This document shows positions 54,481 through 62,330 of a DNA stretch of 64,000 nt, piece after piece; within the stretch, counting starts at the first letter, position 1; every line of letters begins with the position of its first letter. The notes under the pieces are model-generated. The model worked only from the letters and a program-made list of their open reading frames with translations. It did not search any database and had not been told where the DNA came from. The position numbers and the translations under genes are program-made. The stretch is from positions 825,501-889,500 of the forward strand of contig NZ_JBBOUI010000001.1 in assembly GCF_038005985.1 (NCBI RefSeq), written 5' to 3'. Source of the stretch: Solibacillus sp. FSL R7-0682. Its GTDB lineage: Bacteria > Bacillota > Bacilli > Bacillales_A > Planococcaceae.

Positions 54481-55564
54481 AATCTGCCGCCTTATTATTT
54501 TTTTTTCGTTTTAAGAGAAGTGCTATAAGAAACGATAAAATGAATAAAAATAAACAAGTACTTATTAAAAAATATTGTCCCTTTAATTTAATAAATATAC
54601 TGTCTTGCAATAAAAATAGCGGTAACGTACAAAAAATAAAGGCAGGAGCAACGGTAGACCATATTCTTTTTTTATTACCTGTTAAATCTAATAACTCAAT
54701 GACCACATATAAAATAAAGCCGATTCTCACAAATGCACCTGTGAGCCATTGGTAAATAGAGAAGAAATCAATATGATCAATAAAGCTACCAATAGCAGCA
54801 ATACGCCATTCTTCAAAGGCCGGGTAACGTTGATTTGCCGCTTCAGTAGGACCAAATTCCGTAATGGCGCCAATTAGAGGACCAAGTGTTAAGCCGAAAA
54901 GTAAAAAAAGCATTAGTAATAAATGTCTGAATTTTAACTTCGATTTGAAATGATGTTGGATGAAAATAAATAGTAATAACTCTACAAAACCGGATGCTGG
55001 AAACAAAACAGTTTTTAACACGGGTGTAACACCATGCTCCAAAAATGGTAACAACAACATGTAATCTTTTACTGGAATATTTACAAAGGCAACTAAAAAA
55101 CCAAGTACAAGTACTCCACACAGTACGATAACATTAACCATTGTTATACTTAGAATCGATGACATTGCAAAAACTAAACAAATAATTGCAAAAAAGAAAA
55201 AGAGCAATAGAACAGGGGTTTCAACAAGAAAAGTTATTGCTACCCATTGCAACGTTTCGCGTAATGTAAATGCAGCCATTAGCAATAAATAAAATACAGT
55301 AACGTAAATGAATACTTTTCCTAATCTAGGGTAATTCTCTAGTAGATTTGCGCGTAAAGACTTATCCCCTAGTTTTTTTTGAATAAATAAAAGTAAAAGT
55401 AACCAAGGGATTAATAGAATTGTGGCAACAATAACGGACATCCAAGCATCACGTCCTGCGCCATTTAGTAAAGAAGGGATAATCGTAACATGGTTTTTTA
55501 AACCTATTACAGTCATTGATAAAAAAATAATATGTAAAATGCTAATTGATTCAATATTTTTCAT
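54467..55564 (-). CDS. Spore germination permease, GerB (B) subunit
   Basis: 365 residues with ten predicted membrane helices, of the amino acid/polyamine transporter-like GerAB/ArcD/ProY family; the B subunit recognises the germinant. Start region MKNIESISILHIIFLSMTVI; GVTPVLKTVLFPASGFVELL near 179 is typical. GTGAGGATCTAAA precedes the ATG. In this operon B comes first, then A, then C, not the common A-B-C order. No clear SigG promoter was recognised in the short upstream region. Confidence 0.9.
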   Translation of the reverse strand: MKNIESISILHIIFLSMTVIGLKNHVTIIPSLLNGAGRDAWMSVIVATILLIPWLLLLLFIQKKLGDKSLRANLLENYPRLGKVFIYVTVFYLLLMAAFTLRETLQWVAITFLVETPVLLLFFFFAIICLVFAMSSILSITMVNVIVLCGVLVLGFLVAFVNIPVKDYMLLLPFLEHGVTPVLKTVLFPASGFVELLLFIFIQHHFKSKLKFRHLLLMLFLLFGLTLGPLIGAITEFGPTEAANQRYPAFEEWRIAAIGSFIDHIDFFSIYQWLTGAFVRIGFILYVVIELLDLTGNKKRIWSTVAPAFIFCTLPLFLLQDSIFIKLKGQYFLISTCLFLFILSFLIALLLKRKKNNKAADYASN

Positions 55565-55641
55565 TTTAGATCCTCACGTTTTTTAAAAGTAGTATTGGAA
55601 AGAAAATACATATTTAAACGGTGTATGAGGAAAAAGAAATA

Positions 55642-55676
55642 AAAACGCACCAAAGTGTATTACTTTAGTGCGTTTT
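55642..55676 (-). terminator. Hairpin terminator of the C39-like lipoprotein gene
   Basis: AAAACGCAC.AAAGT pairs with ACTTT.GTGCGTTTT over a 5-nt loop. It lies just beyond the lipoprotein stop and before the gerB start. Confidence 0.85.
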
Positions 55677-55681
55677 GTCCG

Positions 55682-56659
55682 TTATTTTTTATAATCAACT
55701 ACGATGTACGGTTGTAATTGGAATGGCTTTGGTGCAATATTACGGTCATTCCACATGCCGAACCAGCGTTCAAGTGGATAATAGTAATACCCGTCCTGCC
55801 AATGATCTGATGTATCATATGGATCCGCAAAAATTAATACGTCATCACCGATACCTGGAGTACCCATGTTATCGTATCCGATAATTGCTTGCCAATGTCC
55901 ACCCCAGTCGCCCCATTCAACCATAATTGGACGTTCATTTGTTAAGTGGTCAGTAAGCCATTTTACGAAATAGCTATCTTTAGCATCACTAACCCAAGCC
56001 TCAGTTGTATCACTGTTCTCTGAAGAATATAAGCTATTCCAAGTAAATGTTTCTGGTAAATTACCAACATTGCTACCTGTAGCACCAGAGTCCGCTTGAA
56101 TTAAATCCGCTTCGTTGTAATCTGTGCGGTAGCTAGATTCTACAACTTCAAAGCCTTCTAAGCTAACAAAGAAATCGTGTATTTGAGAAACATCAGAACC
56201 ATATTCATGGAAATTATTAGCTGATCCAGGTAATGCTCCCTCTACATCTAAATCTGTCATTGCCTTCATTTGCGTTGCAATATCCATTTCAGTCAATTCG
56301 TCAAATCCGAAATGATTCGCGACCATTAACGCAGTAGCTGGACCACAAGACCATTCTGTCGTCTGTTGCATCGTTTGGAAGTTTTCAATAATCGTTAAGT
56401 TTTTATCTGATTTTAAATTGTAAAAATCAGGTGCTTTGTAATAGCGAGATTCTGGATGATCGCCTGCATTTGCGTATGCATCTGCACCACCTGCTTCATC
56501 GAAATCTTCACCTTTAATTGGGGTTGGTTTAACTGCCACAGTAGTTTCTGCTGACGCATTTGTGTCTACTTGAGCTTCCGCATTGTCTTGATTTTCTTCT
56601 CCTGAGCATGCACCCAGAAACATTGCAGATGCTAAAACTGCTGTAAGGGTTCTTTTCAT
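55682..56659 (-). CDS. C39-like peptidase lipoprotein
   Basis: 325 residues: signal peptide and lipobox FLGACS near 16-18, a Glu/Asn/Ala/Thr-rich linker to about 55, and a papain-like C39 domain at about 90-310. Catalytic Cys in TEWSCGPATALMVANHFG near 105, His in GGHWQAIIGYD near 254, Asp in IFADPYDTSD near 273. It should be anchored outside the cell membrane. C39 peptidases often cut after Gly-Gly in bacteriocin leaders, but no transporter domain or bacteriocin gene is attached, so the substrate is unknown. A second C39-like protein follows upstream. Confidence 0.87.
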   Translation of the reverse strand: MKRTLTAVLASAMFLGACSGEENQDNAEAQVDTNASAETTVAVKPTPIKGEDFDEAGGADAYANAGDHPESRYYKAPDFYNLKSDKNLTIIENFQTMQQTTEWSCGPATALMVANHFGFDELTEMDIATQMKAMTDLDVEGALPGSANNFHEYGSDVSQIHDFFVSLEGFEVVESSYRTDYNEADLIQADSGATGSNVGNLPETFTWNSLYSSENSDTTEAWVSDAKDSYFVKWLTDHLTNERPIMVEWGDWGGHWQAIIGYDNMGTPGIGDDVLIFADPYDTSDHWQDGYYYYPLERWFGMWNDRNIAPKPFQLQPYIVVDYKK

Positions 56660-56751
56660 TTATCACTCCACCTATTCTAAGTTGTTTGTTGCTTTCTAAG
56701 CACAAGAATTTATTATAGAGTAAAATAATAATAGTGCAACAATAAACAATA

Positions 56752-56779
56752 AAAAAAGTAGCGATTAGGCTACTTTTTT
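56752..56779 (-). terminator. Terminator of the second C39-like gene
   Basis: AAAAAAGTAGC (56752-56762) pairs with GCTACTTTTTT (56769-56779), overlapping the stop codon of the minus-strand gene. Confidence 0.8.
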
Positions 56780-57297
56780 TGTTCGATTTTTACATAGCTT
56801 AATACTTTGCGGTTATCGTCGTATTTAAAAGAACGAACTTGACTTTCACGGTTTTTACCGCCATTGTCATGAATCATTAAGTATAATTCATTGTTTTTTA
56901 TTTCATAGCCAATTAGCGGCACCCAATGATATTTATAAAGGGGTTTATTTTTTGAAAAGAATTGACCCGTGAAATACACATCAAATTTCATTGCGACCGG
57001 ATTTCCAAATCGTAATTGTTCAATTGCTTCGGTAATTGTGCACTCTTCTATACACCATTGTTCTCCAAGTAAGCGTCGAAGGTTTCGAATCATCCGCCAT
57101 TTAAAGAGACCAATTTTCGTCCCTCCTAGATATTCATAGAGCTCATTAATATCTTTATTAGCAAGGTCCTTATTTTCTTGATTTAAATAATTTAATATTA
57201 CCTGTGCAGTTGTCGGTCCACAGGCAGAATTTTGAAATTCAGGACGTATATCCGAACTATATTGTGATTTTCCATTAACGTTAAGTTGTACACGCAT
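56770..57297 (-). CDS. Cytoplasmic C39-like peptidase-fold protein
   Basis: About 175 residues, no signal peptide. The C39_2 features are conserved: Cys in NSACGPTTAQVILNYLN near 27, His in YKYHWVPLIGYE near 130, and an Asp/Asn in LMIHDNGGKNR near 145. It thus looks like an active cysteine peptidase inside the cell. Lacking the ABC exporter that normally carries a C39 domain, it may process or cleave a different target. ATG 57297 is chosen (GGAGG eight bases before); the longer TTG start at 57312 overlaps the ribosome site. Confidence 0.78.
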   Translation of the reverse strand: MRVQLNVNGKSQYSSDIRPEFQNSACGPTTAQVILNYLNQENKDLANKDINELYEYLGGTKIGLFKWRMIRNLRRLLGEQWCIEECTITEAIEQLRFGNPVAMKFDVYFTGQFFSKNKPLYKYHWVPLIGYEIKNNELYLMIHDNGGKNRESQVRSFKYDDNRKVLSYVKIEQKK

Positions 57298-57523
57298 ATC
57301 ATTTACCTCCAATGGATTGTTTTTATTAATAATCTGTGGAGATGAGGAACCTCTCCAGAGAATGAAATTTACCGTATCCGTATTAACACGGACAGTATGA
57401 AATTAACTGCCCGTTAATGCACGATTGATGAAGGCAAACAATGGATAATGCTTCCATTGATTGAAGGTTCACCTTACAACTATATAATATACCCAAATAA
57501 TAAAAAGTTAACCTTTTTGAAAG

Positions 57524-57550
57524 TGAAACTAAAAAAGGGAGCACTCCGTC
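57524..57550 (+). promoter_or_regulatory. ECF-type autoregulatory promoter
   Basis: TGAAAC (57524-57529), 17 bases, CGTC (57547-57550), 34 bases before the sigma gene. It matches the bipartite TGAAAC/CGTC-A form recognised by ECF sigma factors of the SigW/SigM kind and is expected to be used by the encoded factor itself. Confidence 0.7.
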
Positions 57551-57583
57551 TAACGGAAAACTAAATAAACAAGGGGGTACTTA

Positions 57584-58111
57584 ATGCAACTTGAACTATT
57601 CATTCGAACCCATGGAGAGGAACTGCTACGGCTTGCGTATACATATGTGAAAAGCCAAGAAGTAGCAGAAGATATTGTACAAGATGTGCTATTAAAGGCT
57701 TTTGAAGCACAACAACAATTTCGAGGTGAATCTAGCTATCGCACCTATTTATACCGATTAACAATTAATCGTAGTTATGATTATTTACGCAGCTGGAGCT
57801 ATAAAAATACCGTTTTAACGAATAAAATTCAAAAAATATTTAATGGATCTAAGTCTGCAGAACAACAAGTAATGGAATTATCCGAAAATAATATGCTAGG
57901 AAGAGCGGTTTTTGAATTGCCAGTGAAATATCGAGAGGTCATTATATTTTATTATTATAAAGAGCTGAAAATTGAAGAAATCGCCGCATTATTAAGTGTT
58001 TCGGACAATACAATCAAAACGCGCCTACGACGTGCCCGCGAGAAGCTGAAAATCAAATTGGAAGGAAGTGATTTAGATGAAGGACAATCAATTGAAAAAG
58101 GCTATAGATGA
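57584..58111 (+). CDS. RNA polymerase ECF sigma factor
   Basis: 175 residues: sigma-2 region (about 1-75; LRLAYTYVKSQEVAEDIVQD near 15 and FRGESSYRTYLYRLTINRSY near 46) and sigma-4 (about 110-165; LPVKYREVIIFYYYKELK and the helix-turn-helix LSVSDNTIKTRLRRAREKL). There is no region 3, as in ECF factors. AGGGGGTACTTA precedes the ATG. An ECF-type promoter lies directly upstream. The next gene overlaps by 35 bp and encodes a single-pass membrane protein, the probable anti-sigma factor. Confidence 0.92.
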   Translation: MQLELFIRTHGEELLRLAYTYVKSQEVAEDIVQDVLLKAFEAQQQFRGESSYRTYLYRLTINRSYDYLRSWSYKNTVLTNKIQKIFNGSKSAEQQVMELSENNMLGRAVFELPVKYREVIIFYYYKELKIEEIAALLSVSDNTIKTRLRRAREKLKIKLEGSDLDEGQSIEKGYR

Positions 58112-59531
58112 GATGATAAGTAACAAGCCCTTGTTAAATGATGCTTTTGTTAAGAGAGTAATGGTTCCAAAAAAGATACTAAACAAAGTTTCATGGGTAC
58201 ATCCTATTATTGTATTAAGCTTAGTGTTCTTCATCGGAATGATTCTCTATTTTATGCCAAACGAACAGCGCCAAGCGACAACAATAGAAAATAATGAATT
58301 ACCAGCAAAATATGAAGCAATTGTTCGTCATTATTTCGAAGCTATTTCATTGAAAAATGCGCAAGCCTTCGCAAAAGTTTCAGATGAAGATGCGAAGGAA
58401 ATCTTTCATCAGTACAGTAATTATAAGTTAAATGAGCCACTTACTATTTTAAAAACAATTGAATATGAAGATTCTTACACAGTATTTGTTTTGTTACCTA
58501 AAGGAGAAGGACATTACTTTATAAACCAGCTTAACCTAGTTAAGAACAGTAGAAAAATCACCCTTAGTAATGACAACAAGTTTACTGAATATAGGAACAT
58601 TCACTTACCAACTTCTATTCCATTACAGTACCGTCCTGCTCCGTTTGCAGTACAATTAGAAAATTTCGATTTAGGAAAATATCAGAAAGCATTTGAAACG
58701 CAAACTTACGAAGACGGGGTAAAGCTATATCAATTAAAAACGACAAAAGGAACATGGAGAATTATCGAAACAATGGAAGGTGATCTGTTCGAATTTCCGA
58801 TTGTGAGTAGTGGTCAGTCATATGCAACAGGGATTGCTAAAAACGAGTATTATATCGTAGACGAAAAGAGTTCAAAGGTAGAGATTCTTTATAAAAATCG
58901 TGAAGGGCAATTTCAGCATTTAAGTGGTAGTACAGATAGGCAAGGTATGATCAATAATCAATTAGGCTTTCACGAGAATCCTTTTTTTATTTGGGGAGGT
59001 CAAGACCCTACAATTGCAACTATTCGTGACGGAATTTTAGTTAATGCCCCTATTTTGGAATCAGCAAATTTGATTGGTCCAGTAGAATTTTACAATGTTG
59101 AAGCAGAAGGGGATATGATTTTGTTGAAATACTCTGAGGATGACTTCCAAAAGTCACAATATTATCGGTTCCAACAGTTTGATAAGTTAGAAGTTGTATT
59201 ATATGACAAGCCATTAGAGGCAAAGGTTAGTCATTTAAACATGTTATTTTTGATTGGACGAGGATTTAATCGGCTTGAGTTTTATAACGATGAGTTAAGG
59301 GTCGTACTTCGCCCTGACATTGACCCTAGCCCTTATGCTAAGAATAAAAATAAAAATCATTTAGAAGCAATAGATGCTACTTATAAAAATATTAAAGTAA
59401 CTGTAAAAGATAGTACGTATTACATTACAGGAGATGACGGTTTTGAAATGACGTTGACCAGAATTGCGGAACGTGTATTTATTGATGACAAGGGGAATGA
59501 ATTTACAACAGGGATGTATTTATCAGAGTAA
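58077..59531 (+). CDS. Probable membrane-bound anti-sigma factor, large extracellular domain
   Basis: 484 residues: a cytoplasmic N-terminus of about 40 residues (MKDNQLKKAIDEMISNKPLL), one membrane helix at about 42-62 (HPIIVLSLVFFIGMILYFMP) and an extracellular region of about 420 residues with a beta-rich pattern (KLYQLKTTKGTWRIIETMEG and many Tyr/Asp/Gly turns). No named family recognised. Position and topology, overlapping an ECF sigma gene by 35 bp, indicate an anti-sigma factor. Its outer domain is much larger than usual and presumably senses the signal. GGAAGTG precedes the ATG. Confidence 0.75.
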   Translation: MKDNQLKKAIDEMISNKPLLNDAFVKRVMVPKKILNKVSWVHPIIVLSLVFFIGMILYFMPNEQRQATTIENNELPAKYEAIVRHYFEAISLKNAQAFAKVSDEDAKEIFHQYSNYKLNEPLTILKTIEYEDSYTVFVLLPKGEGHYFINQLNLVKNSRKITLSNDNKFTEYRNIHLPTSIPLQYRPAPFAVQLENFDLGKYQKAFETQTYEDGVKLYQLKTTKGTWRIIETMEGDLFEFPIVSSGQSYATGIAKNEYYIVDEKSSKVEILYKNREGQFQHLSGSTDRQGMINNQLGFHENPFFIWGGQDPTIATIRDGILVNAPILESANLIGPVEFYNVEAEGDMILLKYSEDDFQKSQYYRFQQFDKLEVVLYDKPLEAKVSHLNMLFLIGRGFNRLEFYNDELRVVLRPDIDPSPYAKNKNKNHLEAIDATYKNIKVTVKDSTYYITGDDGFEMTLTRIAERVFIDDKGNEFTTGMYLSE

Positions 59532-59535
59532 AAAA

Positions 59536-59578
59536 ACGACTATGTATTCATGATGGAATGAATGCATAGTCGTCTTTC
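59536..59578. terminator. Bidirectional terminator
   Basis: ACGACTATG.ATTCAT pairs with ATGAAT.CATAGTCGT around a 6-nt loop (59536-59573), then CTTTCTTTT. Confidence 0.85.
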
Positions 59579-59589
59579 TTTTAACCCAA

Positions 59590-60201
59590 TTATCTACATA
59601 ATCCAACCGATTTATTTTCATAGGCGGGATCTGTTAAAGCTTTCAACATAAAATGGGCAACACTGGCTCTTGGTATGGATGAGGAGCCTTTTGGTACACC
59701 TTCAAAAGCTTCCTTATAGTCTGTTACAAGTAAGTCATTTTTAAGTCCCATTGGTCGAGCAATCGTATAAATGATGTTCTTTGTTTTATAGTAATTTAGT
59801 GCATTGCGATGATCAGCTAAAGGATTAGCAAGCATCTTCATCATTAGCTTTCCTGGTATGCCTGGAATTTCTCCGTCTACACCTGCTGAGGCACAATATA
59901 CAAGACGCTTTACGCCTGCTTTTACCATTCCGTCTGCAATATTTTTCCCCATTGCTTCAAGCTCGTTTGATTTTTTCATGCCCGTACTGGAGCCTAAACA
60001 AGATATAACGGCTTCATGACCAGGAATTGCACTCGCTACATCATTCGCATTAAATGCATCTCCTTGAATAATTGTGACATCTGTCGTTTTTAATTTTTCA
60101 GGTGTTCGAACAAAGGCAGTTACGTCATGACCAGCAGCCAAAGCCATTTCTACGAAATGCTGGCCAACACCACCTGTTGCACCAAAGACAATGATTTTCA
60201 T
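59590..60201 (-). CDS. NAD(P)-binding Rossmann protein (NmrA/YwnB-like)
   Basis: 203 residues: nucleotide-binding FGATGGVGQHFVEMAL near 5, VTAFVRTPEKL near 27 (second strand with an Arg that favours NADP), an ISCLGSSTGM region near 68 and YCASAGVDGE near 103. It belongs to the atypical SDR/NAD(P)H-binding group. Its start overlaps the stop of the MFS exporter gene by four bases (ATGA), so the two are co-expressed. Substrate unknown; it may modify what the exporter handles, or buffer redox stress (inference). Confidence 0.88.
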   Translation of the reverse strand: MKIIVFGATGGVGQHFVEMALAAGHDVTAFVRTPEKLKTTDVTIIQGDAFNANDVASAIPGHEAVISCLGSSTGMKKSNELEAMGKNIADGMVKAGVKRLVYCASAGVDGEIPGIPGKLMMKMLANPLADHRNALNYYKTKNIIYTIARPMGLKNDLLVTDYKEAFEGVPKGSSSIPRASVAHFMLKALTDPAYENKSVGLCR

Positions 60202-61397
60202 TGGAATCCTCCCTTTATTTCATTCGTTTGTGTCTGCTTTGCACCTTTCCACATAAAGGTTAAGCCAATCGTAAAGATTAAAATAATGAGCCCTGCAATA
60301 AATGGATATAAAATTTGAACATCATATAGTGCGCCAGCAAGTAAAGGACCTAAAATATTTCCGATACTCATATATGCATTATTCATTCCCATGGCAAAAC
60401 CTTGTTCTTTACCAGCTAGTTTTGAAATAAGCGTTGTTAAAACAGGACGTAAAATAGATGTTGCGAGGAAGATTAATAATGAAATCGCAAAGAACATTGC
60501 ATAACTTCCTGCAATTATCGATAGGAAAAATCCAATAGCTGTCACGATTAAAAATAATTTTAATACATTTAGCTCGCCTATCGATTTCACAATTCGGTCC
60601 ACTACAAATAGCTGCATAATCACTCCGACAAGACCAGTTGAAGTTACCATAAAGGCTATTTCCTCTGGTGTCGCACCAAATTGGTTATCAACATATAGTC
60701 CAAGTACTGTTTCATAAGCCATTAATCCGAAGCTCATAATAAGCGTAATAACTAAAGGAATAAAAAACGGTTTTTTCACGGATAAAATGATGTCTTTCAC
60801 CATCGATTGGTTTGGAATATCGAATATTTCAGGCTTTTCTACCTGGCTTTCCTTTAGTGTGAAGAATGACACGACAAAGGCAAGTAATCCGACAATAGCC
60901 GATACTAATAGTGGGATTTTTAAACCAAATTGTGCTAAATATCCGCCGATTCCAGGACCAATAACAATTCCTAAAGACATAGCAGCCGAAATAAAGCTAT
61001 TGCCTTTAGCGCGTTGGTCCATCGTTGTAATATCCGCGACATACGCATAAATAGCAGGTATTAAAAATGCACAACCAATACCACCAATAGCGCGAGAAAT
61101 ATAAAGTAAAACAATGGAGTCTGCAAAATAAAAAATAAACATCGAGATTGCTAACGTTAAAAGCCCGATATTAATTAACGGTCGACGTCCATATTTATCT
61201 GTCCATTTACCTCCAATAGGAGACACTAAAAATTGTGCAAAGGCAAAGATTGCAATAATTAATCCAGCGGCTGTACCACCTTGACCAATTTCTTTTAAAT
61301 ATGCAGGAATAACGGGAATAATGATTCCAAAACTTCCAACTGCAATAAACATGTTGAGCATTAGTAATGCTAATTTCTTTCGTTGATCTGTCGTCAT
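60198..61397 (-). CDS. MFS drug exporter, DHA1 (NorA/Bmr/TetA-like)
   Basis: A 399-residue protein with 12 membrane helices. Motif A GGKWTDKYGRRPLI near 62 and motif C GIVIGPGIGGYLA near 141 are both intact, with the NorA/Bmr-like N-terminus FGIIIPVIPAYLKEI near 23. It would export amphipathic drugs with proton exchange. AGGAAGGAAAC precedes the ATG. The upstream 220 bp hold a promoter whose -35 box is the first of a set of helically phased TTGTCC repeats, which points to control by an unidentified multi-site regulator. Confidence 0.88.
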   Translation of the reverse strand: MTTDQRKKLALLMLNMFIAVGSFGIIIPVIPAYLKEIGQGGTAAGLIIAIFAFAQFLVSPIGGKWTDKYGRRPLINIGLLTLAISMFIFYFADSIVLLYISRAIGGIGCAFLIPAIYAYVADITTMDQRAKGNSFISAAMSLGIVIGPGIGGYLAQFGLKIPLLVSAIVGLLAFVVSFFTLKESQVEKPEIFDIPNQSMVKDIILSVKKPFFIPLVITLIMSFGLMAYETVLGLYVDNQFGATPEEIAFMVTSTGLVGVIMQLFVVDRIVKSIGELNVLKLFLIVTAIGFFLSIIAGSYAMFFAISLLIFLATSILRPVLTTLISKLAGKEQGFAMGMNNAYMSIGNILGPLLAGALYDVQILYPFIAGLIILIFTIGLTFMWKGAKQTQTNEIKGGFQ

Positions 61398-61473
61398 GAT
61401 GTTTCCTTCCTAAAAAACAATTTTTTCATGTAGTCCATTGTAATATGGAATGGATATGAAAACAAATCTCGTT

Positions 61474-61502
61474 TGTATAAGAGTAATAGCCATAATGGAC
61501 AA
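61474..61502 (-). promoter_or_regulatory. Promoter of the exporter/oxidoreductase pair
   Basis: Minus strand: -35 TTGTCC (61502-61497), 17 bp, -10 TATACA (61479-61474). The -35 coincides with the first unit of the phased repeat array. Confidence 0.6.
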
Positions 61503-61604
61503 TTTTTGGTTTGAAGAGACTATTAGTTAATGGAAAAGGACAATATGGGGGTTAATGGACAAAATGATGATGAAATAGGACAAAACTACAATAATATATG
61601 ACAA
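61497..61604 (-). repeat. Helically phased TTGTCC repeat array
   Basis: On the plus strand GGACAA occurs at 61497, 61538, 61557 and 61578, with TGACAA at 61599 and a degenerate AGACTA at 61517. Successive spacings are 20, 21, 19, 21 and 21 bp, i.e. two DNA turns each. On the minus strand these read TTGTCC(A/T), stretching upstream from the -35 of the exporter promoter. Confidence 0.6.
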
Positions 61605-61636
61605 TCTGATACACAAACACGAGTGAATAAAATAAA

Positions 61637-61675
61637 AGCCCAATCTATCGTTTTATTATCACGATAAGATGGGCT
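61637..61675 (-). terminator. Terminator of the thioredoxin-like gene
   Basis: AGCCCAATCTATCGT pairs imperfectly with ACGATAAGATGGGCT. In the minus direction it is followed by TTTTATTTTATT. Confidence 0.85.
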
Positions 61676-61683
61676 CATATAAA

Positions 61684-62001
61684 TTAAACTTGTGCAGTTA
61701 AAAATTCCTCAACTTGAGCTGGTGATTTAGCATTAGCACTATGTAAGTGTGCTAGCTTTTCGCCGTTTTGGAAGATTAATAACGAAGGAATTCCCATTAC
61801 TTGATACTTTTCAGCTAGATCAGGGAAGTTATCTCGGTTGATTGAGTACCAGTCAAATTGATTATGCTCTTCAATAATTGGATCGATAAACATATCCATA
61901 CGTGTGCAATCTGGACACCAGCCAGCATAAAATTTAATAATCACCTTTTTGTCTGTTCCTGTTAATTCAGTAAATTGTTCAATCGTAGTAATTTCTTGCA
62001 T
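61684..62001 (-). CDS. Thioredoxin-like protein (YtpP-like)
   Basis: 105 residues, a complete thioredoxin fold: FYAGWCPDCTRMD near 22 with the redox pair Cys-Pro-Asp-Cys (thioredoxin has CGPC), and cis-proline MGIPSLLIF near 67. The CPDC variant is typical of YtpP-type proteins, cytoplasmic thiol-disulfide reductases related to bacillithiol metabolism. ATG 62001 is chosen: AAGGAG lies upstream and the longer frame would add a meaningless leader. Confidence 0.88.
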   Translation of the reverse strand: MQEITTIEQFTELTGTDKKVIIKFYAGWCPDCTRMDMFIDPIIEEHNQFDWYSINRDNFPDLAEKYQVMGIPSLLIFQNGEKLAHLHSANAKSPAQVEEFLTAQV

Positions 62002-62220
62002 ATTTATCACGCTCCTTATGCTCATTGTACACAGAAAGGACAATTACGAAAAGTAATTAAGCTTCAAAAGATTGAAAGCGTGTATTTGCCTTTTGTGTAT
62101 TAAATTAGAATAATATATTTATTTAGAGACTTTAAGAAAATAGAACCTCACTTAAGAGAAGCTATTAATTTGAGCTATGTTTATAAGCAATATGTTTTTC
62201 TAAAAATTGTGAGAAAATTA

Positions 62221-62249
62221 TTGCGCAAATTATCAAAATAATCTACACT
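62221..62249 (+). promoter_or_regulatory. Candidate promoter of fadN
   Basis: TTGCGC (62221-62226), 17 bp, TACACT (62244-62249), upstream of a FadR-type operator and the fadN ribosome site. Confidence 0.4.
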
Positions 62250-62291
62250 AAGAACAGAAAAGCTGTTTGAAGTTTTTTTTTCATTTCAAAA

Positions 62292-62309
62292 TGAATGACT
62301 GTTCATTCA
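62292..62309. promoter_or_regulatory. FadR (TetR-family) operator
   Basis: TGAATGACTGTTCATTCA matches the Bacillus FadR box TGAATGAMTARTCATTCA at 16 of 18 positions. It lies just before the fadN start, where it would block transcription until long-chain acyl-CoA is present. Confidence 0.8.
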
Positions 62310-62330
62310 AAGGAGAAGGGGGAAGTGCTC

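Noticed and set aside
57379-57418. Imperfect hairpin (TTAACACGGACAGT with ACTGCCCGTTAA) upstream of the ECF sigma gene as a terminator or riboswitch
   Set aside because: It has no T-run and does not resemble a known riboswitch; its role is unsupported.
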